Origin: Demequinaceae bacterium UBA4004
Lineage (GTDB): Bacteria > Actinomycetota > Actinomycetes > Actinomycetales > Demequinaceae
Direction: 5' to 3'
Length of the DNA: 5,845 bases
NCBI GenBank assembly: GCA_002384765.1
Contig: DGBM01000156.1
Coordinates: 2,855-8,699 of the forward strand
The notes under the pieces are model-generated. The model did not search any database. It was not told the origin of the DNA and saw only the letters and a list, made by a program, of their open reading frames with translations. Of this stretch, positions 5,626 to 5,845 are shown piece after piece. Made by a program: the position numbers and the translations under genes. How positions within the stretch are numbered: the stretch's first letter is position 1; each line of letters begins with the position of its first letter.

Positions 5626-5845
5626 TCAGTCCTCCAGCACGGCCAGACCCGGAAGGGTCTTGCCTTCGAGAAGTTCGAGCGACGCGCCGCCACCCGTGGA
5701 AATGTGGCCGAAGCCCGCCTCGTCGAAACCAAGGATGCGAACCGCAGCCGCGGAATCGCCGCCACCCACCACGGAGAATCCGTCGGAGTCGATCATGGCT
5801 TGAGCCACGGCCCTGGTGCCACCCGCGAAGGCGTCGAACTCGAAC
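5626..5845 (-). CDS. pgk: Phosphoglycerate kinase, C-terminal 73 residues (5' part outside window)
   Basis: Transfers the acyl phosphate of 1,3-bisphosphoglycerate to ADP in glycolysis. The gene enters from the right edge with its frame open, so only the end of the C-terminal, nucleotide-binding domain is seen. It reads [17 protein letters not shown], then [13 protein letters not shown] with the GGGDS nucleotide-phosphate loop, then [18 protein letters not shown] with the GGGASLE motif, and finishes [10 protein letters not shown]. These are the standard last blocks of the enzyme. The GTG at 5808 is internal, not a start, because conserved sequence continues upstream of it. The TGA stop is 3 bases before the tpiA ATG. 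About 330 residues are expected outside the window. Confidence 0.97.
   Translation of the reverse strand, partial: FEFDAFAGGTRAVAQAMIDSDGFSVVGGGDSAAAVRILGFDEAGFGHISTGGGASLELLEGKTLPGLAVLED

Overview
The window is high-GC, gene-dense DNA from an actinomycete (Actinomycetota). The evidence is OpcA and RbpA, two proteins essentially confined to that phylum, together with the neighbourhoods zwf-opcA-pgl and pgk-tpiA-secG and strong GC bias at third codon positions. The close linkage of secG and rbpA suggests a Micrococcales-like lineage, but this is inference and I cannot name a genus.

Layout. On the + strand, positions 1-2551 hold the 3' part of zwf (glucose-6-phosphate dehydrogenase), then opcA (its activator or assembly factor), then pgl (6-phosphogluconolactonase). 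They are joined by two ATGA stop/start overlaps, forming one translationally coupled operon for the oxidative pentose phosphate pathway. Everything from 2548 to the end lies on the - strand. Read in its own direction it contains: the 3' end of pgk, tpiA (triose-phosphate isomerase), a hairpin and a candidate promoter, secG (Sec translocon subunit), rbpA (RNA polymerase-binding protein with zinc ligands), a small CxxC Rdx/SelW-like protein, a single-pass membrane protein of unknown function, and a small sigma-70-type (ECF-like) factor whose stop codon overlaps that of pgl.

How the genes work together. The two flanks are housekeeping carbon metabolism: NADPH production by zwf/opcA/pgl, and lower glycolysis by pgk/tpiA. 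secG and rbpA form a short downstream unit for secretion and transcription. Between rbpA and pgl (about 2552-4083) sits a less conserved three-gene stretch: sigma factor, membrane protein and thioredoxin-fold-like protein. This is the only part that looks accessory. The membrane protein and the sigma factor overlap and are probably co-expressed, so the membrane protein is a candidate partner or regulator of the sigma factor, although it stands upstream of it, the reverse of the usual sigma/anti-sigma order.

I found no RNA gene, mobile element, CRISPR array or long repeat. No stretch over 300 bases lacks a gene; the longest gaps are about 80-115 bases. I do not see a clearly novel system. The sigma/membrane-protein pair is the best candidate for follow-up.
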